Positions 43,562 through 53,700 of a DNA stretch of 64,000 nucleotides are shown here, one piece after another. The notes below the pieces were generated by a model. That model had not been told where the DNA came from and made no database searches. It saw only the letters and a list, made by a program, of their open reading frames with translations. The DNA lies in the NCBI GenBank assembly GCA_036365455.1, contig JAWQUS010000010.1:15322501-15386500 (forward strand), written 5' to 3'. Position 1 is the stretch's first letter. Every line of letters begins with the position of its first letter. The position numbers and the translations under genes were made by a program. This DNA comes from Macrosoma leucophasiata (Eukaryota > Arthropoda > Insecta > Lepidoptera > Hedylidae).

Positions 43562-46051
43562 ACTGAAAAGTTCTCCCAGGTATTTAATTTCGAGAAATTT
43601 GAAGATGAATTGGAGGAATGGGAATATTATATCCAAAGATTCAAAATAGCTCTTGATCTACATGGACTACTGGAAAGTAATGAACATGATAACAAACGCA
43701 AACAACTATTACTTTCAAAGGTAGGTGCCACAACTTTCAAGGTGCTTGTAAACCATTTCCGTCCAACATCAATAACAAATAAGACTTTTGATGAAATTAT
43801 AGAGGTCTTAAACGAACACTATGGTAAAAAGACCTATGTATTATCCGAACGGGTTGCATTCACAGCGAAACAGAGAGCTCACAACACACCCGTATCCAAG
43901 TTTGTTTTGGAATTGCGTGCACTAGCTGGGCATTGCGAGTTTGGATCAAACTTAGAAGAACGTATTCGAGATCAACTAGTTATCGGTATCAACAATGTTA
44001 GATGGCAACAGGAAATTATAAGGGCTCATCCATCAAATAAATCAAAGTTAGCCGATGTACTAGCAACAGCACGAGAATTGGAACAGGCTGAAATTCAAAC
44101 CTTACGTATAACAGAAACTCAACAATTATTTACTTGTAAACATTTGGAGCATGCTACAACCAATAAGATATCAAAAAAATCAAAGAAATCGCATAACAGA
44201 ACGAGAGAATCTAGGAAATGTATATTTTGTGGCAACAGATATCACAATCAACTCCGAGATTGTCCTGCTAGAGGTAAAATTTGTGACAATTGTGGAAAGA
44301 AAAATCATTTTTCGTCGGTTTGTTTAACAACTAAGCATAAAAATTCTAGAACTCGACGTTTGAATGAACATGACTCGGATTCGAATACCAGCGATAGCGA
44401 TGAAAGTACGAATACTTTTCATATTAATTCGCATAAACATATCACAAAAGTTATGATAACAACAATTTTAAACAAAAAAAATATTGAAATGCTATATGAT
44501 CCTGGAGCAGTGCATACAGTGATAGGACATAAGTTATGGAAAAAAATTGGTCGACCAGAACTACAGAAATGCAAAAATCTGATTGCTTATACAGCTGTAC
44601 AAGTTGAAACTTTAGGCGTTTGTAAAATATCTGTAACAGCTTTCAACACAACAAAAATTCTGGAAGCCCACGTAACAAAAGAAAACGACGTCCCTCTTTT
44701 CGGATTGGATTGGTGTCTTGCATTTAATTTACCTATGCCAGAAGGGGCTAGATTATGTAACATAAAAACGGAACACACGAAACACACCAAAACAAAAGGT
44801 ACCGATTACTATAAAAATAAACTTTTAAAGGATTTTAATTCTTTGTTTGATGGAAAATTGGGAACAATAAATGGACACTGCGCTAAAATACATATTAATA
44901 AAGATGTACAACCAAAAGCTTTTAGACCTCGTCCAGTACCTTTAGCACTTCGTGATCAAGTAACAAAAGAACTGGAACGCCTTGTTAAGGAAGACATATT
45001 AGAACCGATTGATACTATGACGACACCAATCGAATGGGCTTCACCAATTGTAATAGCGCTTAAATCGAACGGAAATATCCGAATTTGTGCAGATTTTAAA
45101 GTTACTATTAACCGATATGTCCAAACAGACGATTATCCGTTGCCGCGGTTTGAAGAAGTAACTTCAAAATTAGCTGGCGGTCAGCTTTTTACTAAAATCG
45201 ATCTCAAAGACGCTTATTTACAATTATCTGTTCACCCAGATTCCAAAAAGTTTTTAACAATCGCAACACACAAAGGATATTTTCGATACAAACGTTTGTC
45301 GTTTGGAATATCATTCGCTCCAGCCGTTTTTCAAAGAATCATGCATCAAATACTGAGTGGGTTGGATGGCACAGTATGCTTCTTGGATGACATTTTGATA
45401 ACAGCATCAACACTAACGGAGCACGTTAAACGCGTAAAAGCTGTTCTAGAACGATTAACAGCAGCAGGTGTCAAAAGTCAAGGAAGTAAATGTGCATGGT
45501 TTCAAGAAAGTATCAAATTTTTGGGTCATAGAATAGATAAATATGGTATACATCCTACAAACGAGAGAATAGAAGCCATAAAGAATATGCCAGTACCCAA
45601 AAACGTATCAGAACTACGCTCATTTTTGGGTTCTATAACATACTATTGCCGTTTCATCAATAACTTGCACGTCAAATGCGCTTATCTATATAGATTATTA
45701 AAAAAAGGTCAAAGATGGAATTGGACAGAAGAGGATACGCGCATTATCCAAGATTTAAAGAACACTCTCACCTCAATGGATACCTTAATACATTACGATG
45801 CCGAATTACCCATCTTTTTAAGCAGTGATGCTTCTGATAAAGGATTAGGTGCTGTATTGTTTCACAAACAAAACAACGTTATGAAACCAATAGCCTTTGC
45901 ATCTAGAACTTTAAATGAAGTAGAAAAAAGATATTCAACAATCGACAAAGAAGCTCTGGGTATAATTTACGGCGTAAACAAATTTCATCACTATCTATAT
46001 GGTAGAAAGTTTACCCTCCTTACTGACCACAAACCACTTGTTAAATCTTAG
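43559..46051 (+). pseudogene. Gypsy gag-pol polyprotein, truncated in RNase H
   Basis: 830 codons from the ATG at 43559. Gag about 1-200; two zinc knuckles (CIFCGNRYHNQLRDC about 220; CDNCGKKNHFSSVC about 242); protease near 312 reading YDPGAVHTVIG, with Pro where D-T-G or D-S-G is usual; RT about 470-660 with WASPIVIA, FTKIDLKDAYLQL and the active site FLDD near 608; RNase H from about 755 (SDASDKGLGAVL) to TDHKPLVK, then stop. The rest of RNase H is deleted and the frame changes. Function would need a helper. Confidence 0.9.
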
Positions 46052-46440
46052 ACTGAGAAACCTTCCCATCACTCTTAAAAGTTTGAAACGACAAACCTTA
46101 AAAGATAATGTGCTAAACAAAATAAAAAGTTTTATTACTTCAAACTGGCCGGAAAAAAAAACATTACCTAATCATTTTCACACATTTTATGAAAAACGTC
46201 ATGAGATGTCATTTGAAGATGGTATAGTATTATGGAACGGAAGATTGTGCATTCCAAAAAATTTCCAAAAAGACATTCTAGAAATGCTCCATGATGGGCA
46301 CAACGGTATTAATGCCATGCAATCCTTAGCAAGACTGCATGTTTATTGGCCAAACATTGATAAAGATATAATAGATTTCTCAAAGTCTTGCGAGTATTGT
46401 CAAAAGTCACGAAAGAATACAAAGGAAGCACCAGTTTATC
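46044..46440 (+). pseudogene. Gypsy integrase N-terminal part
   Basis: Different frame from the upstream polyprotein. LRNLPITLKSLKRQ leads to the HHCC zinc-binding region: MLHDGHNGINAMQSLARLHV (H, H) and SCEYCQKSRK (C, C). The frame runs into the nested insertion right after KEAPVYP. Confidence 0.85.
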
Positions 46441-46441
46441 C

Positions 46442-46718
46442 TTTATATTTCTTAGTGTTAAGTATATATTTATAACGTTCTGTAGATAACTAATTAGCTT
46501 ATCCTTGTTAAATTTTATATCGCTCTCGAGAATATTGTAATATACCTAATTAGCTCTAAAGATATGTTTCAATAGTATTTAAATAGTATTAGAGCTTCGA
46601 ATGTAAAGGTGCCAGGACAAACCCATTACCTAAGGGTTTTGTGGCATTTTTGTAGCTACATTTAAATTGTCTTTGTAACTTTTCTTAATAAATAAATAAA
46701 AAAATAAAAAAATAAATA
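46442..46718 (+). mobile_element. Small retroposon nested in the gypsy integrase, about 277 bp
   Basis: Flanked by ATCC at 46438-46441 and 46719-46722; removing it and one ATCC restores the reading of the integrase region. It ends in an A-rich tail (AATAAATAAATAAAAAAATA). No open frame. It is probably a 5'-truncated non-LTR element or SINE. Confidence 0.8.
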
Positions 46719-46722
46719 ATCC

Positions 46723-47722
46723 ATGGGGAGTGCCCCCAGAACCCTGGCATCGCCTACATATAGACTTTGCAGGTCCTATTTTCGGTTTCATGTGGCTTAT
46801 AGTAATAGACGCTTACACCAAGTGGCTGGAGGTTATACCGATGAAAACCACCACAACTACTGCAACGATCAATCAATTAGATAAAATTTTTACAACATTT
46901 GGTTTACCACGATATATAGTAAGTGATAATGGGCCACAATTCACATCAGATGATTTTAAGGATTACTGTAAAAATCAGAACATCACACATATAAAAAGTA
47001 CACCGTATCATCCTAGAACAAATGGGCTGGCAGAACGTGCAGTGCGCACATTCAAAGAAAGAATATTAGCAGCAGATGGCAAACACGATGTACATCATCG
47101 GCTGAACAAATTTCTAAGAGCATACCGCTGTACTCCACGGCATTCAACAAATCGAACTCCATTTGAATTGATGTTCGGGAGGAGGATGCGAACCAATTTT
47201 GATCTATTAAAACCAAACGTCAGCGAAAATTTGGAAAAAGCTCGTTTGTTCCAAGAGCTAAATGCTAATAGCAAAAATGTTATATCAGATTATCAACCAG
47301 GTGATAACGTTTGGATAAATCGACCAACTGAAAGAGGTTCAGAACCAGGTATTATTAAGAAAAGAACAGGTATTTATTCATACGAGGTTTAAGAAAATGG
47401 GAAGACAAAAAAGAAACATGTGGAACAGCTAAGGCCACGATTAGTTCGTTTTGAAGATAACACATCGTATCAAGGAACATCAGCTACACAGCCTGCGGAG
47501 CTGCAGAGCAGTTGTACACAGAAAGAGCCAAATCGTGGCTCTACAACTATAACGACTCCATTGTCGAGATCTGAAGGGACTACACAGGCTGTAGCTTTCG
47601 AGCCTTTGCCGCTGACTACACAGGCTGCAGCATTCGAGTCTTTGCCGCTACAGAGTAGTGCCAACACTACCCCCGCTCCTCGCCGATCAGAAAGAATTCG
47701 TACGAAACGTTTGGCTTTGTAA
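46723..47722 (+). pseudogene. Gypsy integrase core and C-terminus
   Basis: Catalytic triad visible: Asp in LHIDFAG, Asp in VSDNGPQFTS, Glu in TNGLAERAV. HPRTNG and RTPFELMFGRRMRT are standard. A TAA at 47390-47392 interrupts between SYEV and ENGKTKKK; the same frame then continues to PRRSERIRTKRLAL-stop (47720-47722), the usual basic gypsy tail. The Ala/Thr-rich stretch at about 47560-47660 is a short internal duplication (QAVAFEPLPL/QAAAFESLPL). Confidence 0.88.
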
Positions 47723-47731
47723 ATGGGGGAG
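47723..47731 (+). promoter_or_regulatory. Polypurine tract
   Basis: ATGGGGGAG three bases before the 3' LTR; plus-strand primer in gypsy elements. Confidence 0.75.
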
Positions 47732-47734
47732 TAA

Positions 47735-47898
47735 TGTAGTATAGTACCTACATGGTATATTACCTACTTATTATTAAACTTAGAATAAGATGACGATATG
47801 TGTAACATAGCAACGTTGTGTATTGTCACTTGTAAATATATACTCAACTGGAAACTATCTTATTATTTTATAACACTATTTAAATGCCTTATACAACA
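47735..47898 (+). repeat. 3' LTR, 164 bp
   Basis: Same length as the 5' LTR with one substitution seen. Followed by the GTCAT duplication (47899-47903). Confidence 0.92.
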
Positions 47899-47903
47899 GT
47901 CAT

Positions 47904-47955
47904 CACCGACAAAACGCACTGATTAAAGACTTTCGTCCAAGTATGTTTAAATAAA
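47904..47955 (-). pseudogene. Continuation of the split LINE
   Basis: CACCGACAAAACGCACTGAT continues the LINE sequence cut at 43379; compare GTCATCACTGGCAACATACA at the sister copy near 33516. Confidence 0.7.
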
Positions 47956-47959
47956 TGAA

Positions 47960-48425
47960 AAAAAAATCTGATAATACGGTGGTGTTCATACCCTCGAGAG
48001 CTGTCTCTAGATAGTAGGGGAGCCCAGGATGCTATTTTTGTATTTACTCGAGCGCGTCAGATTAATATATGATAGATACCTTGCACCCCGTTGGTTATCT
48101 TCACCGAATCCAAAGTTTGTATATAGAACCGCGCTTGAAGGGTAGCCTTTAAAAAAATTCAAAAGGTCGCTAAGATCTTACTCATCTTTCAAATCGTCTG
48201 AATTTTCAATCATCTAAAATTCTGACGATTTGGATGCGAGGCAAGCTCTTGGCGAAAGCTATAAGGGCTCGGCCCTTTATGGAAATGTTAGATTTGGTGA
48301 AGGTACTGAACGGGGTGCAAGGTATCTTCTATATCTTAATCTGACGCGCTGGAGTAAATTCAAAAATCTCCTCTTGGGCTCCCCTATTAAGAGCTCTACC
48401 ATTAGTTTTTTGGCAAAGACTAACC
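47960..48425 (+). repeat. Dispersed repeat F1 3' part split by a long-TIR MITE
   Basis: AATACGGTGGTGTTCATACC on the left and AGAGCTCTACCATTAGTTTT on the right are the two sides of the F1 3' end. Confidence 0.65.
48017..48384. mobile_element. Long-TIR MITE, 368 bp, TA target
   Basis: Ends GGGGAGCCCA and TGGGCTCCCC, or close, with inverted similarity over about 100 bp (48017-48118 against 48285-48384: GCGCGTCAGATTAA, ATACCTTGCACCCCGTT). Flanking TA at 48015-48016 and 48385-48386 suggests Tc1/mariner-type targeting. No transposase. Confidence 0.8.
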
Positions 48426-48429
48426 TCCA

Positions 48430-49260
48430 TTTGACAATGTAACTGACAAAAAAAAAGAAAAAAATATTTGTACTTTATCCCATTGTATGCCGTAATTACA
48501 TAATTGAGAAAATAGGTATTTATAAGTCTTATCGAACTTAAAAAAAACAGATACCTTAATAACGAATAACCAGTGCTAAAATTTAAAAGTAAAAGATCAA
48601 TTTCAATCAGCCAACGAGACGTGACAAAATCGGGGCTGAACGAATGACATAAATAAAATTGTTTTAATTTGAAAGTTATCTAAGGCTTTCGTTATCATAA
48701 TACAGGCTACAGTGACAATATTAGACTAAAATACGAATTATTTAAGTGAAAGACGTGCTCGGGAGAGGAGAGTTCTATAACATAAAAAAACGTTAAAAAA
48801 ACTTAAATTTTATTAGTTTAAGTCGGTAAAAAAGTTTGGTTACTTATATAAGTTCTAGACTTTTTCTTTAAACATTTACCTACATATAATATTTAATTAT
48901 CATCGATACTTTGGTTTATATTTTTTTTTGATTATATAAAAACTCCCACAGTTGATTGAACAAAAAAAATGTTTAAAAATAACTTCCTGCTGATAGACCT
49001 CTCTTCTGATGTAAAGGTGTTACTAAAGATGAAGAGGATGAACAATGAACTCACACGAGCGAAAATCTAATAAAAATAGAAAATCATATAAAACAATAAA
49101 ATTTTATGGCCATAATTGACCGATTTAGCAGTTAACTTTCGTTGAGTGAACAAATATTAATCAGTTGAGGGATACTTTTTTTTATCAAATCATGAGGAAC
49201 AACGAGATAAATAAAAACTTGTTCAAAATTATGCATAAATGTTTATGCCCTAGACTGGCC
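48430..49260. other. Intergenic, nothing recognised
   Basis: AT-rich with A-runs, no supported feature. Confidence 0.45.
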
Positions 49261-49264
49261 TAGA

Positions 49265-49430
49265 CGGGCGTATGGTAGTGTTCAGCACTATCGTGTTCCG
49301 GTTAGATGGTAATGTATGGCCGCGTAATAACTATCAGAGATATCACAACTTAGGTCTCAAGGGTGGCAACGTCTACATTTTGACCTGTAGTTTTTCAGGT
49401 TTTAGGACAGATAGGTTTTCCCATTTTAGA
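49265..49430 (-). repeat. Dispersed repeat F1, partial reverse copy
   Basis: GGTAGTGTTCAGCACTATCG, TGTTCCGGTTAGATGGTAAT and TCTACATTTTGACC in reverse F1 order. Confidence 0.65.
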
Positions 49431-50660
49431 ATTCCCAAAGGGTAATACGAGGGCCACACTAAAAGTTCTTAGAAAATAAAAAACTGCAATCTAGCAAAGT
49501 TATAAGTTTTATTATATCTTTTATACAAACCTTCACCGTGGAAAAATACATATGTATACCAATTTTCATAATAATCGGTCCAGTAGTTTTTGAGTTCATC
49601 GATGACATACAGACAAACACATATTGTACTAAAGAAAACTCATGCCATTTTTTTTGAGCAATGTTTGTATGGAACGCTGAATCTAGTACATAATTGATTG
49701 AAAACTTCTACAGTAAATATCAACCAATAAGCAACATCAACACTCAGAATTGATTCTTTAATGAAATTAAAGAAATCAATCTTATTTCAGACAATAATTA
49801 TACTCGTTCGTCGAAACTACTCAAAATGTATATCTACACTAATTTCATACCGTCAAATCACACAATTTGTTTCCAAAGATTGAATTGTAAAAACTGATTT
49901 GGTGTAAAGGTTATATGCGGAGTTACAAGCGGGATGTAAGTAAAGCGTAATGATATGTAAATTAAATAAAGTATCAAACGCAACTCCCATGTGAGGCGTA
50001 CTATTTTTTATGGGAAAAAATGTGTGTGCATTATAATGCTGGGGTAAAACGGTACCTAAGCGATTGTCGAGTAGCGCGCAGCGGCAGTTCTCAAGTTGAA
50101 GTTGTGAGCGCCTAGCAGATGTTATCTTGCAGACTGTTCAAAACTACACTGCTTTAGAGAAAACGTGCTCGAGCCGATCCTACACCTCTGGACTTTTCTT
50201 CGCTATTTGTTCCTATAACAATATTTTCAACTTCGATTTATAGCACATCGGTGTCGGATATTGCATTTGTGTAGAAATTGAATAGATGGTAGCAATTGTA
50301 TAGAATATAAATTTATGTTGTTTGTTTTTCATGTGACAGTTTGCTAAATAATATTATTACTTTGTCATTGGTTCAGGAAACTTACTTCGTTGTTTTTCTG
50401 TATAAATATTTATTGATCTGGTCGTTGTGTTGTAGGCACTCGCTGTGTGACCCCAAAAAAACATAAGTCAACTAACTTACATTCAGGCAGGTTTATAAAT
50501 TGGCAAAAAGTATTGTGTTGGATGAATTGAATGTATTTTCACAATTTCATTTTTAAAAATACCTGTTTCAGCTTGTAAATCCTAACTTGGAGATTGTGTT
50601 CTAGGTATGTACTTTACAGCTACATTTTCATTTTCATGAAACAGTTTTAAGAACTCTCTG
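49431..50660. other. Intergenic, partly repeat-derived
   Basis: 49540-49630 carries ATCGGTCCAGTAGTTTTTGA and CATACAGACAAAC phrases common in decayed lepidopteran DNA transposons. 49910-50130 is repeat-poor and GC-balanced. No gene supported. Confidence 0.4.
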
Positions 50661-50666
50661 ATTTTT

Positions 50667-51265
50667 AGGGTTCCGTAGTAAACAAGGAACCCTTATAGTT
50701 TCGCCATGTCCGTCTGTCTGCCTGTCTGTCCGTCCGCGGTTTAGCGCAAAAAGTATTAGTACTAGACTCGAAATTTTGGCACAAGTATACACCTTGATTA
50801 CGCCGAAGTGCCGAAAGTGGTAGAATAAAAACGTGAATAACAAATTTTTTAGGGTAACCTCCCTATAATACTAGTTACGCGCGGATATTTTTTTACTTTC
50901 GTTTTTTTATTGTGAGGGGTATTGTTGGATAGGTCTTTTAAAAATATTAAGGGTGTGCGAATATCATTCTTAGATTAAGTTATTTGTTCGTGACTTATTA
51001 AGCTTTAAAGTACAAATTTTCGTTTGACTCAAGTGTCCCCCCCCCGTACAGACTAAACGGTTGTTATTAGAAATTCAAACGTTACTAAAAAAAGAAAACT
51101 ATCACACTAAAATTGGCCTTGCAAGTTTGCGAGTTATAGTCGACCAAATGTATTTTACTCGTAAAATTAGAAAAGTCCATTGAAAATATTTATTTTTGAA
51201 TTACATCTCTTACTTTGTAACTGCGGAACCCTACACTGCGCGTGGCCCGACATCCACTTGACCGT
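50667..51265. mobile_element. 'AGGGTTCCGTAGT' element, longer copy
   Basis: AGGGTTCCGTAGT start, TCTGTCTG run and CGTCCGCGGTTTAGCGCAAA; near the end ACTGCGGAACCCTA is the inverse of the start (12 of 13). Pair of 56952-57390. Confidence 0.7.
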
Positions 51266-51514
51266 TTTTTTTACTTAAAAATTAATACGTTCCTTCTTAT
51301 TTGTATATAAAAGAGATCTCTTCGAAATCATACATTTCATTACTTACCTACTTAAACATACATACTTACCTTATGGGTAAATTGTATTCTCCATAAATTG
51401 CCAAATCTATATTAAGTTTCATAAAGATTAAAAAGTTTAATTTGAATTTTCACACAAGAGGTACAGAAATACGTGTACGAATAGAACATAATAATAGAAC
51501 ATAACGAAAAAGTA

Positions 51515-51760
51515 GCTCACGCATTCATAATAAACTTCAGAGGATGTGTGGTGGCTCGAAGAAGTTAGTAAGTGGGCAATCAAACACGTGTGATGTGTTG
51601 ACGAGGGTACACCCTACACGGTACCTTCCACCGGCGGCGGATTGCCACAAAATGGAAACCTTAATTCAACCTCTTGTCTTCTTGTTGTAGCTTCCAGTAA
51701 TAGAATCCTAAGATTCATAATTTATTTCCGACCTCAGATTTTGCTGAGTACCAGCTCTAT
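51515..51760 (+). repeat. Duplicated segment, left copy
   Basis: TGTGTTGACGA-GGTACA, AAAATGGAAACC, CCTCTTGTCT and AATCCTAAGATTCATAATTT recur in order at 52370-52505. Confidence 0.7.
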
Positions 51761-51824
51761 GTGGGGTATTTTTACTAAAATAAACCTATTTTCGGCGTTG
51801 ACACGTGTCAATCCCACCGTCCAC

Positions 51825-52275
51825 TAGTGCAGTCAATCAATCGAACAATGGCGTTCGGTTGTCGACTCCACCGCCGACTGGAAGAATTTTCTTGTAATGG
51901 AAGAGAATTCTTCCACTAGTGCAGTTAGTCAACAAAACAATGGCGGTCGAACCATTCCAATATGTCTTACTATTTCTGTGCTGTGTCAGCAATATAAATA
52001 AAAGTAAAATGTACTTGTTCAGCTGCGTGTGTAATTTAAAAAAGCAAATATCAGAAGTACTTCAAACCGCCGGGCGGTAGTAAAAATAACAGCGCGGAAT
52101 TGACAGCAGCGTACCTCGATAAAACTACCGCTACCGCCACTGCGATCGCCAATCCGCCTGCCAAGCGTGGCGATTATGGCATGTTCTCCCGTAATGATGT
52201 ACACTGCCGTTATGGGCGACTTTGGGGAAGGCTTTGTCCAGTAGTGGACGTCTTTCAGCTGGAGTGATGAAAATA
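51825..52275 (-). repeat. Dispersed repeat F3, reverse, with internal duplication
   Basis: 52070-52270 is the reverse of F3 (ACTGCGATCGCCAATCCGCC, GGCATGTTCTCCC, GACGTCTTTCAGCTGGAGTG). 51830-51960 carries the F3 'ACAATGGCG' end twice in tandem. Confidence 0.65.
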
Positions 52276-52299
52276 CGCATTAAAGTAAGCATTAAAAAA

Positions 52300-52610
52300 A
52301 GTAGCTGAAGCGTTCATAATAGGAAGAAGTTAGGTTTAGTTATTGCCCATTATGAGCTTTCCAACCTAGGTGTTGTGTTGACGATGTTACATCACTACCG
52401 CTGGGGGCCGATTACCATAAAATGGAAACCGCAGGGCAGCCTCTTGTCTCCTCCTAGTTTCTAGAAATAAAATCCTAAGATTCATAATTTATTTCTGACC
52501 TAACATTTCGAATAGAATAGAATAGAATAATACTTTATTCGCAACAACAACTTAGAGCTAAAATAAAAATAAGTAAGACCTGGGGCCTACATTTCGCTGG
52601 GTACCGACTT
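52300..52610 (+). repeat. Duplicated segment, right copy, with insertion
   Basis: Partner of 51515-51760. It is interrupted by a 78-bp retroposon fragment. Confidence 0.7.
52511..52588 (-). mobile_element. 78-bp retroposon fragment with target duplication
   Basis: Starts (AATAG)n on the + strand, i.e. a (CTATT)n tail in reverse, and is flanked by ACATTTCG at 52503-52510 and 52589-52596. The sister copy at 51515-51760 lacks it. Confidence 0.75.
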
Positions 52611-53220
52611 TAAGTCAGGGATATATAGATTTTACTGCAAGACAGATATCTCTACAATTGTTGGTCTCAGAAGTATGAACAATTTTTTTTTATCTTCACA
52701 AAACTCTGAAAACTTTTTACAAAACGTTGAATGACTAGATTACATAAACTAGATTACATAATCTTCTAACCTCCAGTTTGAAGTTAATTCATTTACTGAT
52801 AAGAGGAGAGGCAGAAAAATGCGTTGGAAGATAGCCCGGCGAATTCCCTTGTTAGTTGTTTTTGATGTAGGCTTTTCGAGGAAAATGTAATAGATTCCTA
52901 TAAACAATTCGCCTTTTATTGCAATCTTATAAGAATGAATTCCGTTACGTTCAAATAAACTTATCTATTGATTACCAGATAACATTTCAATCTGAACTAG
53001 GTATTTAAGGTACTCGGTATTAAACGGCGTAGACCCGACGGCGAGCTCTTAAATTCTTGACGATCGAGCGGACCTTATCATCCGCTCACCTAACAATAGA
53101 AAATCAATTGTCATATTTTCCTCGCGAGCTGACGGGTTAAACAAGGTCGTCTAGGTAAACACGTCACTTGAGTTATTTAACAACTTATTTTAATTTCAAT
53201 ATGCAATATCTAATAAGTTA
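52611..53220. other. Intergenic, nothing recognised
   Basis: No supported feature. Confidence 0.45.
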
Positions 53221-53221
53221 A

Positions 53222-53265
53222 GGCTGTCTGCCTACCCCGTAAGGGACTTGGCGTGAAGATACATA
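53222..53265 (+). repeat. LINE 3' tail scrap
   Basis: GGCTGTCTGCCTACCCCGTA AGGGACTTGGCGTGAAG is the reverse of the tail at 37572-37610. Confidence 0.55.
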
Positions 53266-53521
53266 TTGCCACTTATAGGCAATATGTGACATAACATACT
53301 GAAAAATAGAATGATGAGAGATGGATACAAAAAAAATGGTAACGCACCTAACCTATTCGATTTATTTAGGAAACACCATAAAAATACCTTAACTATTTAC
53401 CGCCAAATAGTGGCTGTTGTCGCTACTGTCATTCGGTTATATAACCTACAAGATTTGTGTGTTCGTTATAAATGTAAAGCACAACATTATATTGTTTGTA
53501 TTTTATAATATTTTCTGATTA

Positions 53522-53595
53522 TGTTATAAGGTTGTCGTGGGTAGTTAAATAATAAATCAGTTGATAACCAGACCCAAGCGTTTCATTACACTACA
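53522..53595 (+). repeat. Probable 5' LTR, 74 bp, mag-like
   Basis: TGTTATAAGG...CACTACA with an internal AATAAA, directly followed by TGGTGACAGCGG, which looks like a tRNA primer site. Very short LTRs are typical of mag-type elements. No second copy is in the window, so the boundary rests on TG...CA and PBS position. Confidence 0.6.
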
Positions 53596-53700
53596 TGGTG
53601 ACAGCGGTGCGTAAATTAAATAAAAGTAGTTTAAATAACTTTTCGCGAGTGTTTTATCGTGCTATTGTGTTGTGGGAAGAGTATTTTACAATATTTTAGA

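Larger units (their letters stand above)
43380..47898 (+). mobile_element. Ty3/gypsy LTR retrotransposon, defective, 4.5 kb
   Basis: Order: 164-bp LTR, PBS, gag, zinc knuckles, protease, RT, RNase H, integrase, polypurine tract, LTR. GTCAT target duplication on both sides. It is broken by an internal deletion with a stop after the RNase H start, a nested retroposon in the integrase and a late nonsense codon. Clade is probably mag-like, from the primer and paired knuckles; this is an inference. Confidence 0.92.
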
